From Symsagittifera roscoffensis (taxonomy: Eukaryota; Xenacoelomorpha; Acoela; Convolutidae), in assembly GCF_963678635.1 (NCBI RefSeq), contig NC_087062.1, forward strand, positions 37,474,518 through 37,538,517: 64,000 nucleotides of DNA. Reading direction: 5' to 3'. Under the pieces are notes generated by a model that was given only the letters and a program-made list of their open reading frames with translations, was not told the origin of the DNA and searched no databases. Shown here piece by piece: positions 36,201-47,239 of the stretch (the stretch's first letter is position 1; each line of letters begins with the position of its first letter). Both the position numbers and the translations under genes were made by a program.

Positions 36201-39200
36201 ATTCCACGTTTTTTTTCGCGCCATTTCCACGTTCGTATTAGGAGAGCGCTATTTACGTCACTTTCAACAGATGAATTTCAATTGAACTCAAAAAGTGCAA
36301 ATATACCTAAACACTTTCATAAATGCAGTAATATGTAGTTATTAGAGCTTTTTAAGACCTCAAAAAACATAGCCGATCAAAGATTGAAAAAGAGTAATGC
36401 ATGCAAGTAAACACACTGACTTTGCTGAAAAAATCTCAACTTTCGATTTTTGAAGAAAAAAATAGATACCCTTCAAGCCCTTTGAACTTCTAGAACGATT
36501 TATGACCGGTGCTTTTTTGACAACATTAACCCAATTTGAGAAAACTGGATCAACAGGTAAAATTTCTATTCCGCTGGAAATCTAAAAATTAAACTCCACT
36601 TTCGAAACTTAAAATCTTTCAGGTTTTTTTTCGCGCAATTTCCACGTTCGTATTTGGAGAGCGCTATTTACGTCACTTTTATCAGATGAATTTAAATTGA
36701 ACCCAAAAAGTGTATATATACCTAAGTGCATCAACTTAGACTTTTTCCTGAAAAAAAAATCAGCAAGACCTATATAAGAGTCTTCACTACGTTCATTACT
36801 CTTAAAAATCACCAAGACCTATATAAGGGTTTTCACTACGTTCATTACTCTTATAAAAACAAGTGTTCTATTTTTGAGAGGAAACTAACTGGATTTTAGC
36901 GCTCAAATGTTCACTCTTGCTTGAACTTGCCACCTGTTTGCTTCTAGGGTTCTGCCTTCCGGGCAGCGGCGCTCCCCCTACGGCGCCCAAATTCTGCTCG
37001 TCATCTTCATCGTCTTCGTAATTGCTTTCACATTGGTGCCCATAGATCCTATCTCCCCCGCCATCATCATCCTATATAAAAATCAGCAACCACTGGTTAT
37101 TATTGCTGGCATTTCAAATCATGATTCCCCACATCAATAAGGATATTTTGGAGCATGCGCAAGTTCTTGCCATTTGAGTTCTTTCACCTTGATTCAGTTG
37201 ATTCTATGGCTGATAAAAATTTTCTTCAATTACCGTCAGCATGTTTCGTGGATTGGCTGCCGCAGTCTGATACATGTCCACCAAGGTCTTCATTTGCTGC
37301 AGTCTGCTCTGATATTCTTGCAGCTTCCTGAAACACGTGAGAAATCAGCTAAACAAGATACAACACCTTTGCAGATGACCGTAACCCATTTAAGCAGATG
37401 ATACACGTGCAGACATAGGGCATACCGAACTGCGATGAAAGATCAACATTAAGGGAATGAACAGAGAACAGAGGGAAGGCAAGGAACTAGGTCTAATGGG
37501 GGTTCGAATGCAGACCTCGTATCGGGCGTGGTAGCACCACTACTGCACTCTTCGACCAAACCGCGTAAGATGATCAAGCATGATTTGGCATCCGAGAGCT
37601 GCCTGCAATGCATAAAATTAAACTGATTCATCAATTCAATTGATTTTAGATTTTAAATCGGTCGAAAAGTTTCTGGAATTTGCGTTCATGAACGTTTATT
37701 CCAAAATCAAACTTGAAAAATCAAAATAGAATACAGAATTGGTAATAATAGTAAGGCTACAATCAAAGAAACCAAAGAATTTTACCTCATTCGCTCTTCT
37801 GAGTCCATCAAGTCCGCAATCATCTCCGAAGACGTTCTATGATCACTTTCACCCAATCTAACCAGAGCACTGTCCCCTTCATATTCATCTTCCTCATCAT
37901 CAGTATCATTGTTCTCCGGTGCTTCAGTTGACTCTCTATTGGCCGCATTTGAACTAAGCCCGGATGCTGCCGACAGAGAATGGAAGTGTCTGATGCCAGA
38001 GTGCTCAGAATTTTGACTACCTGGATCGTCAGCAGACTCAGCGCCACCATGTCTGATATCTATGAAAAATGAAAAGATCGTCGCAAAAATTGTTTTATTT
38101 TATATACTAATATAGCTGTCAGTAAAACATGACGAAACAATATAAAAAAAGGCAAAATAAATTGACCATTTAATTTCATGTTTTTCGACTGCTATCTGAC
38201 AAACCTTCAATTTCTAGTAAATCCTGGTTGGATTCATGTGATCCACTTGCCCCCTGAGGAGCTTCCCCTAGCCCACCATTCATGATCACGCTTGCTTGTT
38301 TAAGCGCCTGAAGATGTTGAACTAGTTGGTCCATCTGGCTTTTCTTATCCTGCAACTCCTGTAATCTCGCTTCCAGTTCCCGTTTCTCTCTTAACTGCTG
38401 TTCCAGGCCTGCTACGTTTTCCAGATCTTCGGCTGATATCGTTTCTTGATTCTCGTTTTGTAACAGCGTTCTTAATTCTTCAATCGCGGCCTGATTTTGC
38501 CGAGTTGAAAGTACGCTTTGCTCAGTGCCATTCTGAAATTAAATTAGCGTATCTTACATGTTGCTCAAATCAGGTTAGGTAAACAAGCTGACACGTTTGA
38601 TAGCTGTACCTGGTTTGTTTTACAGCTCGGCTCTGATCTTCGAGATAGAATAACACAAATTAGAAGCCATAATTCGGAGACCAGAAAAGGCAAAATGAAA
38701 AACATTCAGGATTTACAAAACGGAAAAGGTTTTGCATTTGAAAGAGGAAACTAGCACAATCAACGCGTAGCAAGGGAAACAAACTCTGAAAATACTCGAT
38801 GGAAATAAAACATAATAGCTTCATTTTTGCTTTGAGCTTCTTGCTTTTTACCTTACAGGATGCGCATTGTCACAATGGAAACATCGCAACAACCAATTGC
38901 ATTTTCGTTTCAAAGCGAAAACAAATTTGATTTTAGCTTCAGACTATCACTGAAATGAAAAGTCAAGAATGCTATGAGACAACAAACAGTTAGAAATCTA
39001 TCTATCAAAATGAATGAAGACTGTTTTGAAAAAAAAACAAGCCCAGACTATAAAACGCAAAATTAGCAGCCGAAAACAATTTATCGAGCGGTAAACAAAG
39101 CCAAAAATACCTGAGCAGAAATCCTTCGAGCCATGAGAAATTTTCAAAATTTTTAAAAATTAATACAAAAAAAATCAAAACTACTCCCCCTGAAAACACG

Positions 39201-42200
39201 TACACACGCAAAAAAATTTTCGCCTTCCTTAACCTACATTTGACACAGGCGTTTGCGTTACTAGATAGTGAATGGAAAAAAAACGTATTTCGATTTTTTC
39301 TTGAAAACACAAAATTGAACAAGCAGGCGAAGCAGAGCTTCAACAGCACTTGAAAATATCGAAAAACGTTAGATCTACCAAAATTTTACTTGATAAAAAC
39401 ATAACAAATGAGAAAATTTAAAGTTACAATTGCATAAAAACAAAGCGGTACCAAGGCCGATAATTTTTGTGCAAATAATCGTTGAGTGAAAAATGCTTCC
39501 ATAAAACAAACTCAAGAAAACTTTCAATAAATATTAAATCACCCCATCAAAAGACTCACACGCATATGCAATATGCTGCCACTAAGCCGATTAGGTATAA
39601 ACCGAAACGCTTTTATGGTGAGTTAACAACTCACCCAGTAGCTGAATTTGAATTTTCATGAAATGGAGCATGTCAGCCGCATAGCAGCATGCTATTAATA
39701 CCTGCTTTCGTTCAAGTTAGTCGTTAGCCCGAAATAAATGCTTCTTAAATACAAACGTAAATAAAACTAACAATCTGCAAAAAAAACTTTGCTACTGAAC
39801 GATCTCCAACAATGGGGCTTTAGAAATGACATTCAGGATTTTAGAAAATGTACCATCAAAAAGAATTCGTGCTAAGAACAGACGGACGATAGTCCGAAAA
39901 AGCAGAGCATTTCTAGTTTAAAAGAGGGCCCGGCCCGACTCAAACGAGAAGCCTTTGTCGTCTCGAGCAGGTGTGTTACAACTACGCCATATCCGCCAAG
40001 TGGTTGATTTGTTTTGAGCTTAATATGAAGCAAAATGAAATTTTGTGAACAAAAATGTTTACGGGAAAAAGTATAGTACCTGGTTGCAACACCCTTACTG
40101 ATCGCAGAAGTAATAAAGCGTCTCGAGTTGTTTTATGAATGTACACAAACCAAAGTATACGTTTCATTCTTAAGTCAAATTAGGCTGCTGTGTTTCCGAT
40201 AATTAAACGCGAAATACTCGTCATGAAAATATTGCGGTCAATGAACTCAAAATGTAAGTTCGTCAACTTACATATGAACTTTCAGACAAATCTCCTCTTT
40301 GTGATCCATTAGCATTTTCCCCTGTCGCCCTCATCTTCAATAACTGAGTTAGGAATGCTTTCTCTTCCAGCAATGACTGCAACTCACTTTGTAGACTCGT
40401 TTTTTCCTCTACCAATTCCTGCGGCATATCTCTTCTGCCTCCAGATGAACCAGCTCTAGGACGCATCTGTTGCTGAACAACCCTGGAATCAGAGCTCCTC
40501 GGGTGCGAGGATGAGGCACGTTGGCTGCTTGGTCCTGCTTCTTGGTCCGATACTTCACTCGCTGTTTGAGTTTGGTTCGAATTTGACGTCATTTGTTTCA
40601 AGACGTCGTGCTTTGTCTTAAGGTCTTTAAGCTGAAAGGCAAATTATGGTTTAAAATGCTTAGTGTTGACATTGCGTCGTACTTATTTTTATATTATTCG
40701 ACACCAATCCCGATCTTCTTTTTGCATTGGTTAGCAAAACCTAAAGTTCAAATGCATGCTGCAATCTAAATATATGCTTGTTGATTCCCATGAAAAATGT
40801 AACGTTGAAACACGTTGAAAGCTAGAACTCACTTCTTTTTGCTGATTCAACAGCTTTTCCAGAAGCTCATGTTGACGCTTTAATTCCATCAGTTCTGACG
40901 CTGGTCCATTCAATTGAGCCGTCTCCGCATGCGCGGAGGAGCTTTGGGGCTGCCGGGTAATACCAACATTTTGGTGCTGACTGCGAGGTTCTGCACTCGA
41001 CCTTCCACTTGCTGTGGGCCCGTTAATTGCAAGACGCATTTCGGGCATCTGACCAGGAACCTTTGAAACAAGAGCTCCATGAGATACAAAAACTGGTATC
41101 AAATTATCAAAACTTATGAGCATATTGCAATGAGAGTTAACTGGCTCGCTAATGAAATTAAAATGGACAATGGTTGAAAGAACACAATGAATCACTCTAA
41201 AACGTCAAGAAGCAACTGCAAAGGTGATGAAGGCTATCAATTGCACTTAATTACCGGTGTTTTGGGTCGATTAATCATAGAGACTTTTTTATTGCAGTTT
41301 GATTGCAGCTTGGCATATCTTTGCCAACTTGCCTCGCACATAAATTGCATGCCATCATAAGCGTTTGCAAATTGATCATCCGGAAATAAGGGTGACTGAA
41401 AATGAACCAACTCAATAAATCATTTTCTTTCAAGCTACAATAAAGATCAGATCCTTTTATTTCATTTATTTTTTATTGATTTTATTTGAAATTTTTCTTT
41501 AATAACCATATGACACATTTCGAAAGTTTACTCAAAATTTGGCTTTAAAAACAAAAAAATAATAATTCCTCACATTTTGTCCCGACCGTTCATCATTCAT
41601 CTCAGAATGTGCGTCCAGATTAATTGACACCGTATCGGCGACCGATTCTGTGTCGCCATTTGCATTACTGATCTCTGCTTCGCCCAATAATTGGGATAGC
41701 AAACTCATATATCCTGACTCTTGCTCTCTCAAATGCACAATTAGAGACGATATTTTGCTCAGCTGCTCGTAGTTCTGTCTGTTGTCACCCGCGCCCCCGC
41801 CCACACTTATGAGTTGTTTCTTCAGGGTTGAAGCTTGTTTCAGGTACTCCCTGATCTGCATTATTCGGTCCATTATCGAGGCGGAACTAACCTAGACATC
41901 CACGAAATGAAAAAAAAATACGAATCTCAAACAAATTGATCTCGTTCGATGTTTCTAATTACACCGAAAATATTTAAATTATATACTTACATGTTGCGGC
42001 TTCTTTTGCACTCAATATTTTCAATGCTTCTAGAGCTAAAGCCACAATGCTGGAAGCAAATGAACTCACCTCAGCTTGAACTGCTTCATCGTTTGAGGTC
42101 AAAAAATTATCCATGATTCCATTGCTCATTTGTTCTGCATGATTTGCTAGCGTATCACTAACGCCATTCAGAGCGCGCGTTTTTCCACTGGCATTCCGGT

Positions 42201-42207
42201 TAGACAT
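24227..42207 (-). CDS. PCM1: PCM1 (pericentriolar material 1), complete, 21 coding exons
   Basis: PCM1 is the scaffold of centriolar satellites, the cytoplasmic granules that carry proteins to centrosome and cilium. Exons in transcript order are 42070-42207, 41574-41891, 41255-41395, 40833-41060, 40272-40631, 38205-38532, 37786-38059, 37234-37327, 36890-37071, 32857-33141, 32715-32772, 32251-32543, 30930-31221, 30396-30659, 29938-30268, 28680-29010, 27433-28558, 27042-27302, 26045-26854, 24827-25330 and 24227-24340 (TGA). All junctions are GT-AG with matching phases. The sum is 6,732 nt, 2,243 aa (human protein ~2,024). Landmarks are an early coiled coil (IMQIREYLKQASTLKK, LKRQHELLEKLL), KEMWLEMRQQRMQREE, LFDALRDNIYSELAS...ESRPHFLIELF near residues 1520-1560, and the diagnostic C-terminal block with CGEDLLVEISEVLFNELAFF near 1925. 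ISYGSGEDDDEDE follows. The last exon (37 aa, ending DNAAPQP) was found by splice phase. The start is the ATG at 42207, and 5' UTR exons are not defined. Confidence 0.95.
24412..24800 (+). repeat. Interspersed repeat family A, copy filling PCM1 intron 20
   Basis: It carries the tattccgctgggaaa, cacgttttttttt, cgcgccatttcc and gagcgttatttgcc blocks of family A and a tcgaacttgagcgtga tail. It occupies most of the intron between the last two PCM1 exons, antisense to the gene. Confidence 0.65.
25612..25990 (+). repeat. Interspersed repeat family A, copy in PCM1 intron 19
   Basis: It starts with aaacatagcaaacatacagttg, then gcaattaaacagaaaaaaat, agctctttgaatttc and caatttatgattggc. It ends with cgcgacctgaataagagt and the small hairpin ctgaactacgttcatcgact. 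Confidence 0.75.
29043..29778. mobile_element. Foldback Tc1/mariner-type MITE with ~300 bp inverted arms
   Basis: The element runs from CAGTGCTGATTTAAACTATC at 29045 to the inverted copy ending GCACTG at 29776, flanked by TA on both sides (29043-29044 and 29777-29778), as expected for a Tc1/mariner target duplication. The arms (about 29045-29355 and 29465-29776) are near-identical inverted copies around a ~110 bp centre. Both strands therefore show the same open frame (MLRISPELIWCYFF...). That frame is an arm product and not a transposase. It sits in PCM1 intron 15, with its edge 34 bp upstream of exon 16 on the antisense side. Confidence 0.92.
30755..30900. repeat. Short tandem repeats in PCM1 intron
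   Basis: The unit ttttttatccattttccta is repeated about four times, flanked by two copies of aaatctttgaa(a/t)c...gtgatctatttttt. A polymorphic minisatellite is likely. Confidence 0.8.
31258..32100 (+). repeat. Interspersed repeat family A, two adjacent copies in PCM1 intron 12
   Basis: The first copy runs from aacatagccacatgg (31259) to about 31560 and the second from aaacatagccaatcg (31588) to the end signature cacgacctatataagagtct and actacgttcatcgactctta (about 32050-32100). Both contain cgtgacctttacacttttgctgttcgatagtgga-type blocks, and the second is nearly full length (~510 bp). Confidence 0.8.
33166..33520 (+). repeat. Interspersed repeat family A, copy in PCM1 intron 9
   Basis: It starts with aaacatagccaacagacagt, then agctctttgaatttc-like, atttcgctgggaaatctgaaa and gtccgatagtggagtttgcc blocks. 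It is truncated at the right end, running into a gtcaaaccgcaaaaaa tail. Confidence 0.75.
33557..33612 (-). repeat. Short interspersed repeat, copy 2 (partner near 6610)
   Basis: On the - strand it reads aagactggtcggaacattct followed by a ctacttgcacagtagccgg block, matching the + strand copy at 6610-6666. It lies in PCM1 intron 9. Confidence 0.5.
34635..34705 (-). repeat. tRNA-like head of a SINE-like element in PCM1 intron 9
   Basis: On the - strand: a box-A-like tttggtaaagtggtaac, the shared attgagacgaaaaat region and a box-B-like agttcgattcc followed by tgtcggg. Confidence 0.65.
34937..35012 (-). repeat. tRNA-like head of a SINE-like element in PCM1 intron 9
   Basis: On the - strand: box A aagtggcgaagagttaac and box B tggttcaaatcgcg are visible. 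The flank at 34865-34910 carries the gccgacaaaaagcagac block shared with other copies. At 35118-35140 there is a cgcttgctaatcgcaagcg palindrome on the other flank. Confidence 0.65.
35478..35990. repeat. Head-to-head pair of family A copies forming a ~230 bp-arm palindrome
   Basis: The left arm (35478-35706) is an inverted family A copy. The right arm (35757-35990) is a direct copy. Both include ttgcgtttca(g/t)tttgtcgcc, an acactgttcag/acattgttcag segment and ccgaatgctc. The ~50 bp centre (gggttttgactattgcatac...) is not repeated. Confidence 0.8.
35991..36860 (+). repeat. Family A copies with internal tandem duplication, PCM1 intron 9
   Basis: A cgcgccatttccacgttcgt block followed by ggagagcgctatttacgtca and cagatgaatttcaattgaac occurs in three successive versions near 36090, 36220 and 36630. 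The right end carries two copies of caagacctatataag and actacgttcattactctta (36767-36852). It ends ~30 bp from PCM1 exon 9. Confidence 0.75.
37492..37566 (-). repeat. tRNA-like head of a SINE-like element in PCM1 intron 7
   Basis: On the - strand: a box-A-like tggtcgaagagtgcagtag, a central ctaccacgcccgatacgagg and a box-B-like cattcgaacccc are visible. Its centre differs from the ttgagacg copies, so it may be a second family. Confidence 0.55.
39060..39140. repeat. Dispersed repeat shared with 16.14-16.20 kb
   Basis: The gtaaacaaagccaaaaatacctgagcagaaatccttc-type block here resembles gtaacaaagccgaaaaaacc and tgagcaaacacccttcatgc at 16146-16200. Both lie near tRNA-like heads, so it may be part of the same SINE-like element body. 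Confidence 0.5.
39927..39997 (-). repeat. tRNA-like head of a SINE-like element in PCM1 intron 5
   Basis: On the - strand: box A tatggcgtagttgtaac, the shared tgctcgagacgacaaagg region and a degraded box B (cgtttgagtcg). The flank has agacggacgatagtc, also present beside the 16052 copy. Confidence 0.65.
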
Positions 42208-43199
42208 CAGACCGCAAAATGTATCGCAGCTTCAAAATTATCTGAAATGTGACTGAACAGGACTGCACACAAATTGAGGCTATTTTAATTTACGCTCAAC
42301 ATTGAACTAAGACACAAACTGATTTTATATAGCTTCGGTTTTTAAAAAAGCATTGAATACTAAACGTGCATCTGCGCATTTCCTCACCTGCAACGATTGA
42401 AACCAGCTTAAATATAGCAATATACCAGTAGGTATTTGTGCAATTCAAAAGACGGTGAAAAGAACCAGTGAATTGAGAGGACAAAACATAAAAATCACTC
42501 GAAACACTTGAAAACCACGGAAATATTATGTTCTAATTGATAGTCAAATCAAATTCTGACGACTCTAATATTTTTTTCAATGGAAAATATCTTCAATAAG
42601 AAAAAAATGCTCGCATAAACTATTCTACGATCATGTCAGTTGGTTCCCCGTCACTTAAACAGGACGTCAGTTCTGTCAGTCCCAAAACATATGAAATTTG
42701 GTAAAAAGTCTTTTTTACCGAACTTAAATTGAAACGAAAAAATCACCAAAATAGCAGCCTTAGTACAGATATCGAACCTTAATAGAGAATATATGGAAAA
42801 TACACATCACTTTTTTGTTTGTCTCCAAAAATGGTGACACAAATACTGGTAGACCGAGAAAAACAGTTGAGCTAGAGGACGTTTCTGAAAAAAGTCAGCA
42901 TTTAAATAGCCTTTATGCAAATTCATTTAACTTTTCATTCAATGTTGTGTAATTAGTTTGAAGCTTAAGCATCAAAACGCAAAGTTTCCCGGCAAAAAAT
43001 ACAAATTAGAGCGATGAAGGTTTTTTGTCTGACAACTCTCAAGAGTTGTTGTTGTTGTTTTGACTTCCCAGTAAACTAGATGGCATTTTTCATCCCGTTT
43101 TCATGCGTTAAAAGATTGTCCGTATCGTTCGACAACTAGCACAATTACAGCACAGCTGCCATGTACACATGTTGCTGCTTGAAAATTGTTCGTTGACGT
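42208..43199. other. PCM1 5' flank, nothing else recognised
   Basis: This is the upstream side of the - strand PCM1 start codon. It should contain the promoter and any non-coding first exon. I see no convincing TATA box, CpG-rich block or upstream coding exon. Confidence 0.4.
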
Positions 43200-43740
43200 A
43201 TCTCCACATAGGGGTTCAACTTCGTTTTTTGAGGCCTTTAGAATTTCGATAATCCACGTGTACTCCGTCCACGTCAATTCGGTTTGAGATTCTTGCTGTC
43301 CAAAAAATTAATTCGTGTCTGGCTTTCTCGATTCGTGTTTTATCAGGGTAAATATTTCTGATATCCGGTTGGTGGTACGATTATTGAACGGAATTTTGAT
43401 GTTGTGTTCACTTTGATCTTGGCATAGTTTTCACAGGAGCAGTAAGTCATTCAATTGCATGTAGAGTGGGAGCGGTAGGACATTCAGCAGGCGCAGCTGG
43501 TCCATGTAGTCTTGTTAGAGATGGAGATTCCCTAAGATCCACTCGATAGTCCTCTTTTGGAACGATTTGAGTTTTTTCAAGTCTTGTCTTGAGGGGGCTG
43601 AGCAGTGTGCTCCGTAGATCAGTATTGGCAATAGAATAGACTTTAAAAATCCTAGTTTCACGAAAGGGTTTGTATTGTAGGCTAACAGAGTGGGAAGTAG
43701 CTACAGAATAAAGTTGCTTTTTCGGCGATTTCATACAACA
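43200..43740 (-). pseudogene. Non-LTR retrotransposon ORF2 C-terminal fragment
   Basis: On the - strand a frame reads through ILIYGAHCSAPSRQDLKKL and KSFQKRTIEWIL, then after one stop QDYMDQLRLLNVLPLPLYM. This matches the layout of the region after the RT domain in LINE ORF2 proteins (YG...W/S.PS...L.KLQ..Q+RATR.I, then RL..L.LLPL). It continues weakly to about 43200 (FWTARISNRID). No RT core is present, so it is a truncated, dead copy. Confidence 0.7.
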
Positions 43741-44049
43741 CTTGCACGGGATCGAGTAAATAAATTTTGCCTTTAAGACAAAAACGAAACCTATCAAGAC
43801 AAAAGACCCAAAAATTTCGAAGATTACAATAATCGACTAAATTATACGCAAATTTTGGTATTTACTCTCTAACAGTCTAAATTCAAGGCTCAATTTGGAA
43901 ACTTACTTGAGACTTTCCGAAAATGTATACATTGACCGTGAGCAAATGATCTTAGCTACCCTCTGTGAAAGTATTAACATGAACATGGTCAATGAAACTC
44001 ATTTTAGTTCAACCAGGACAGTAACAATTTTAATCTCTTTCGACTGACA

Positions 44050-44215
44050 CAAGAAAATAAAAAAGCCAACAGAGCTGAAAAAAAGCCAATGGACGCAAGG
44101 AAACGGAAAAATTATTCAAATTATTTTTTGAAAAAATTTCAACTTTCAAGAAAACAAAACATGGCCTTGAAGTTCTTTGACTTTCAAGAACAATTGATGA
44201 TTGTTCTTGAAATTC
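44050..44215 (+). repeat. Interspersed repeat family A, truncated copy
   Basis: It begins aaaaaagccaacagagctg, then gcaaggaaacggaaaaatt, tttcaactttcaag and ttctttgactttcaagaac. It stops where the LINE fragment begins. Confidence 0.6.
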
Positions 44216-44234
44216 AAACAGCTTCAAGGCCAAG

Positions 44235-45852
44235 TATTGTTTTCTCGTATTGCTGGAAACAAGGCCCTCTACGAGCAACAAAATGTTTCGGAAACCTACA
44301 GGTCGGATACCGGCACTAAACGAGGAGCAGAAATAGCTGCACACTCGTTTCGAAACCTAACTGAGCGCGACGACAATCCAAAAAGCACGGTTCTTTTAAA
44401 ACTAGATTTTAAGAATGTCTATAACTCTCTAAATAGAGAAACAATGCTGAATCATGTTTTTTTCAAATGGTCCTGAGTTGTACAAATACAACCATTGCGC
44501 GTATAGTAAACCTAGTTACCTTTTTTAGGAAAAATCTATCATAATGTAAGAAGACGGAACTCAGCAAATCGATCCTGAAGCCCCACTCCTTTTTGCGGAA
44601 ACAATTCAGACACTAGTCAAACAGTCGGAGTCGAAAATTAACATCTGGTATTTAGATGATGGTAATTTAGCTGATGACTATAAGATGGTAGTCCGGGACC
44701 TCAAAAAAATTTTGAAATTGGAACAAATTTACGGCCTGCACTTGAACACTGAAAAGTACGAACTTTGTTTTTTGGGACCGACTACGAGTACATAGTATAA
44801 TTCAATTGTAACACAATTTCGAAAAATATGCCCCAAAATAAAAAAAAAAGAAGAACTCATCTTAGGATCTCCAATCGGCGAACTTTGTCGGAAGAACTGA
44901 TCAACAAAAAAACTAAGGAGCTTGAAAATCTCGGATGTCGATGACAAACTAGACGCCCATTATGGTTTTTATCTCCTGAAAAATTGCTTTAGTATGCCAA
45001 AACTCTATATTTTTTTACGTACGAGCACTTGTTTATTTGCAAAATGATTTTTTGGAACGCTACGACAAATTAATAAATCCGTTATGCAAGGTCACTAATG
45101 TGGAAATGGATGATAACCAGTTTTCACAAGCAGTTCTCCGGCAACCAAACGGTGACTTGGGTGTTTCTTCCGCTCGTCTACCAGCTTTACCCGCCTTCTT
45201 AGCCTCAGCAGTAGGAGCGAAAAATGCCTTAAGCGAAATTTTAGGTTTGGAGCATGTGAATGGAATCCGAAGATGCGCTTAAACGGTAAACGAAACTCAA
45301 AAAAAAGGACAGCCAGTTTTTGACAGCGCAGTTGCAGACTTGATTTTACGACTCGAACCAACGGACTATCGATAGGACTTCGATTAGGCTCAAAAACTTG
45401 CAAACGGCATAAATGCGTGTGCGGAAAAGACGTTATCGAAGATGGTTGGTTGGCATGGCCTTTCTTGCCTCAAAGGGGCAGGGAGATTCGCTAGGCATTC
45501 AAAGCTGAATGCCCTTATAAAGCAGAGTTTATCTTCTACTCACATTCTGTCTGTTTTACAACCACAACACCTCTACAGGACCGATCAGAAGCTACCAGAC
45601 GGTTTGACGCTCGTTCCATGGGCTGTTGGTAAGCAGCTCTTGTGTGATGTAACGGTAGTAGACTCCTTAGCCCCTAGTAGGATTAGTGCCGGGTCTGTTT
45701 GTAACCCTGGTATGGATGCCGCTGAAGCGGAAGAGCAAAAAAAGTACAAGTATAAAGACTTAATAGATGATGGGAATCTTTTTCAACCACTAGCTTTTGA
45801 GATTCAGGGCGCGGCCGGCCCCAGCACAGAATTTTTCTGGAGCAAGCTCTGA
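44235..45852 (+). pseudogene. Non-LTR retrotransposon reverse transcriptase, decayed
   Basis: Reverse-transcriptase landmarks appear in order on the + strand: GAEIAAHSFRNL, the motif-A region VLLKLDFKNVYNSLNRETML (44390-44450), then NIWYLDDG with the catalytic YxDD (about 44641-44664), LHLNTEKYELCFLG, and the thumb/C-terminal segments LINPLCKVTNVEMDD and LPALPAFLASAVGAKNAL (45037-45282). A C-terminal tail (45442-45852) includes FQPLAFEIQGA. Frames change several times and there are stops between motifs, so it cannot be active. The family is distinct from the 61.6-64 kb element, whose motif is YADD. It is 5' truncated. Confidence 0.82.
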
Positions 45853-46194
45853 AAGAACCTAAGCATATGCAGAAGTAATCCAGAGCAGGCAGCTTTTTAA
45901 AACAGATAATCTCCCTGGCAATACAGATTGCGAATGCCGCTTGCGTACTCGGAATAACAAATGACATAACAACTTTCGACGAAATTTTTCATTTATAACA
46001 CAATTATATTTGTATAATATTTTTTCTCGAGTCGAGTTGCGTGTTCTTATTGAAGAAACATAACACGTATCGAGTTTAATTGTAAAGACATCTAAACTTA
46101 TCATCTCCTTTTTATCATTATCACTTCCATATCTAGAAAATTTTGACTGGAATACATGATGAAGGGACTCCTGACTGCAACCTCGGATACTATG

Positions 46195-46965
46195 ATGTTA
46201 TTTATGATTGACACTTTCTTAATAACAGGGGTAGATTGGATCAAAAAGTAAATTTTCGCTCGGAAATCTGAAAACCTGAATCCACATTCAATACTTAAAG
46301 TCTATCAGGATTTATGTGAATTTTCCATTTTACCATTCAACAGTGGAGTTTGCTTTTCGTTTAACTAAAAAAAATAATAAATGAAAGAACCCCAAAAAAT
46401 TAAATACAAACTGCAAAAAATCGGTGATATATTACCATAGGTGGTTATTTTGGAAAATATCTGAGTAGTGCATTAATTTAAATTGAGAACTCTGCATAAT
46501 ATAGTCCTTATATTTTCAATTGTACCTGCTATTGAGATAGTTTTTGTATACATTAATCTGCCAGGCGTAATGTTGTTTAAAAAAATCAAATTTTACACTT
46601 CTTTTGGCAAAAATTTGGGCTTGAAATAAATTACAAAAACTGCTTGAAGTATAAAACAGAGCTTAGATTAACTTGAAAGAGCTTTTTAACTTGAACCTGC
46701 CACCTATTCTAATATTTCACCCAAACATTTTCTACGACCGGTTCACTTGCATTTTTGCGGAACCTTCAATTTTAACTAACTTTGAGGGATATTCTCGCCA
46801 AAAAAAAAATCAATTTAATGGTGAATCATTTCTGAAAACTTGTGTCGTAAATTATAAAGCAAAACCGAAAAATCAGTTTGGAACATGAACTTATTTTAAG
46901 AACAACAAATAATCATCAAGACCTATACTGGTCGTGAAAAATCATCACTAGTCTTGATTTTTACT
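46195..46965 (+). repeat. Interspersed repeat family A, copy interrupted by ~420 bp insertion
   Basis: The left part (46195-46440) has atttatgattgacactttct, gctcggaaatctgaaaa and caacagtggagtttgc. The right part resumes near 46860 with caaaaccgaaaaatcagttt and the atcatcaagacctatact end. The intervening segment is unrelated to other copies. Confidence 0.6.
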
Positions 46966-47239
46966 TGAAAAACGTTACACAACCATAGAAATTATTAATT
47001 AGGAAAACAAAACAAATTCTTTCTTAAACTCGAATTATGTAAATACTATCTTAGTTTTTTTCTCCGATGATATTCACCCATTTCACAGTTTTCGATATCT
47101 CAATTTTCAAGGCTGTGATTTGAAACTCCATTATAGAACAATTCAACTTGTTTGATACCATTCAATAAAAACTGCTCTAACTTTGCAAAATTGAGAAAAC
47201 ATTGACGTACTTAGTAGTAGAACAGGATTTAGGGTTGAT

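Noticed and set aside
41974-42069. Longer first PCM1 exon using the donor at 41990
   Set aside because: It gives a phase that does not fit exon 2, whereas the GAG|GTGAGT donor at 42069 fits exactly.
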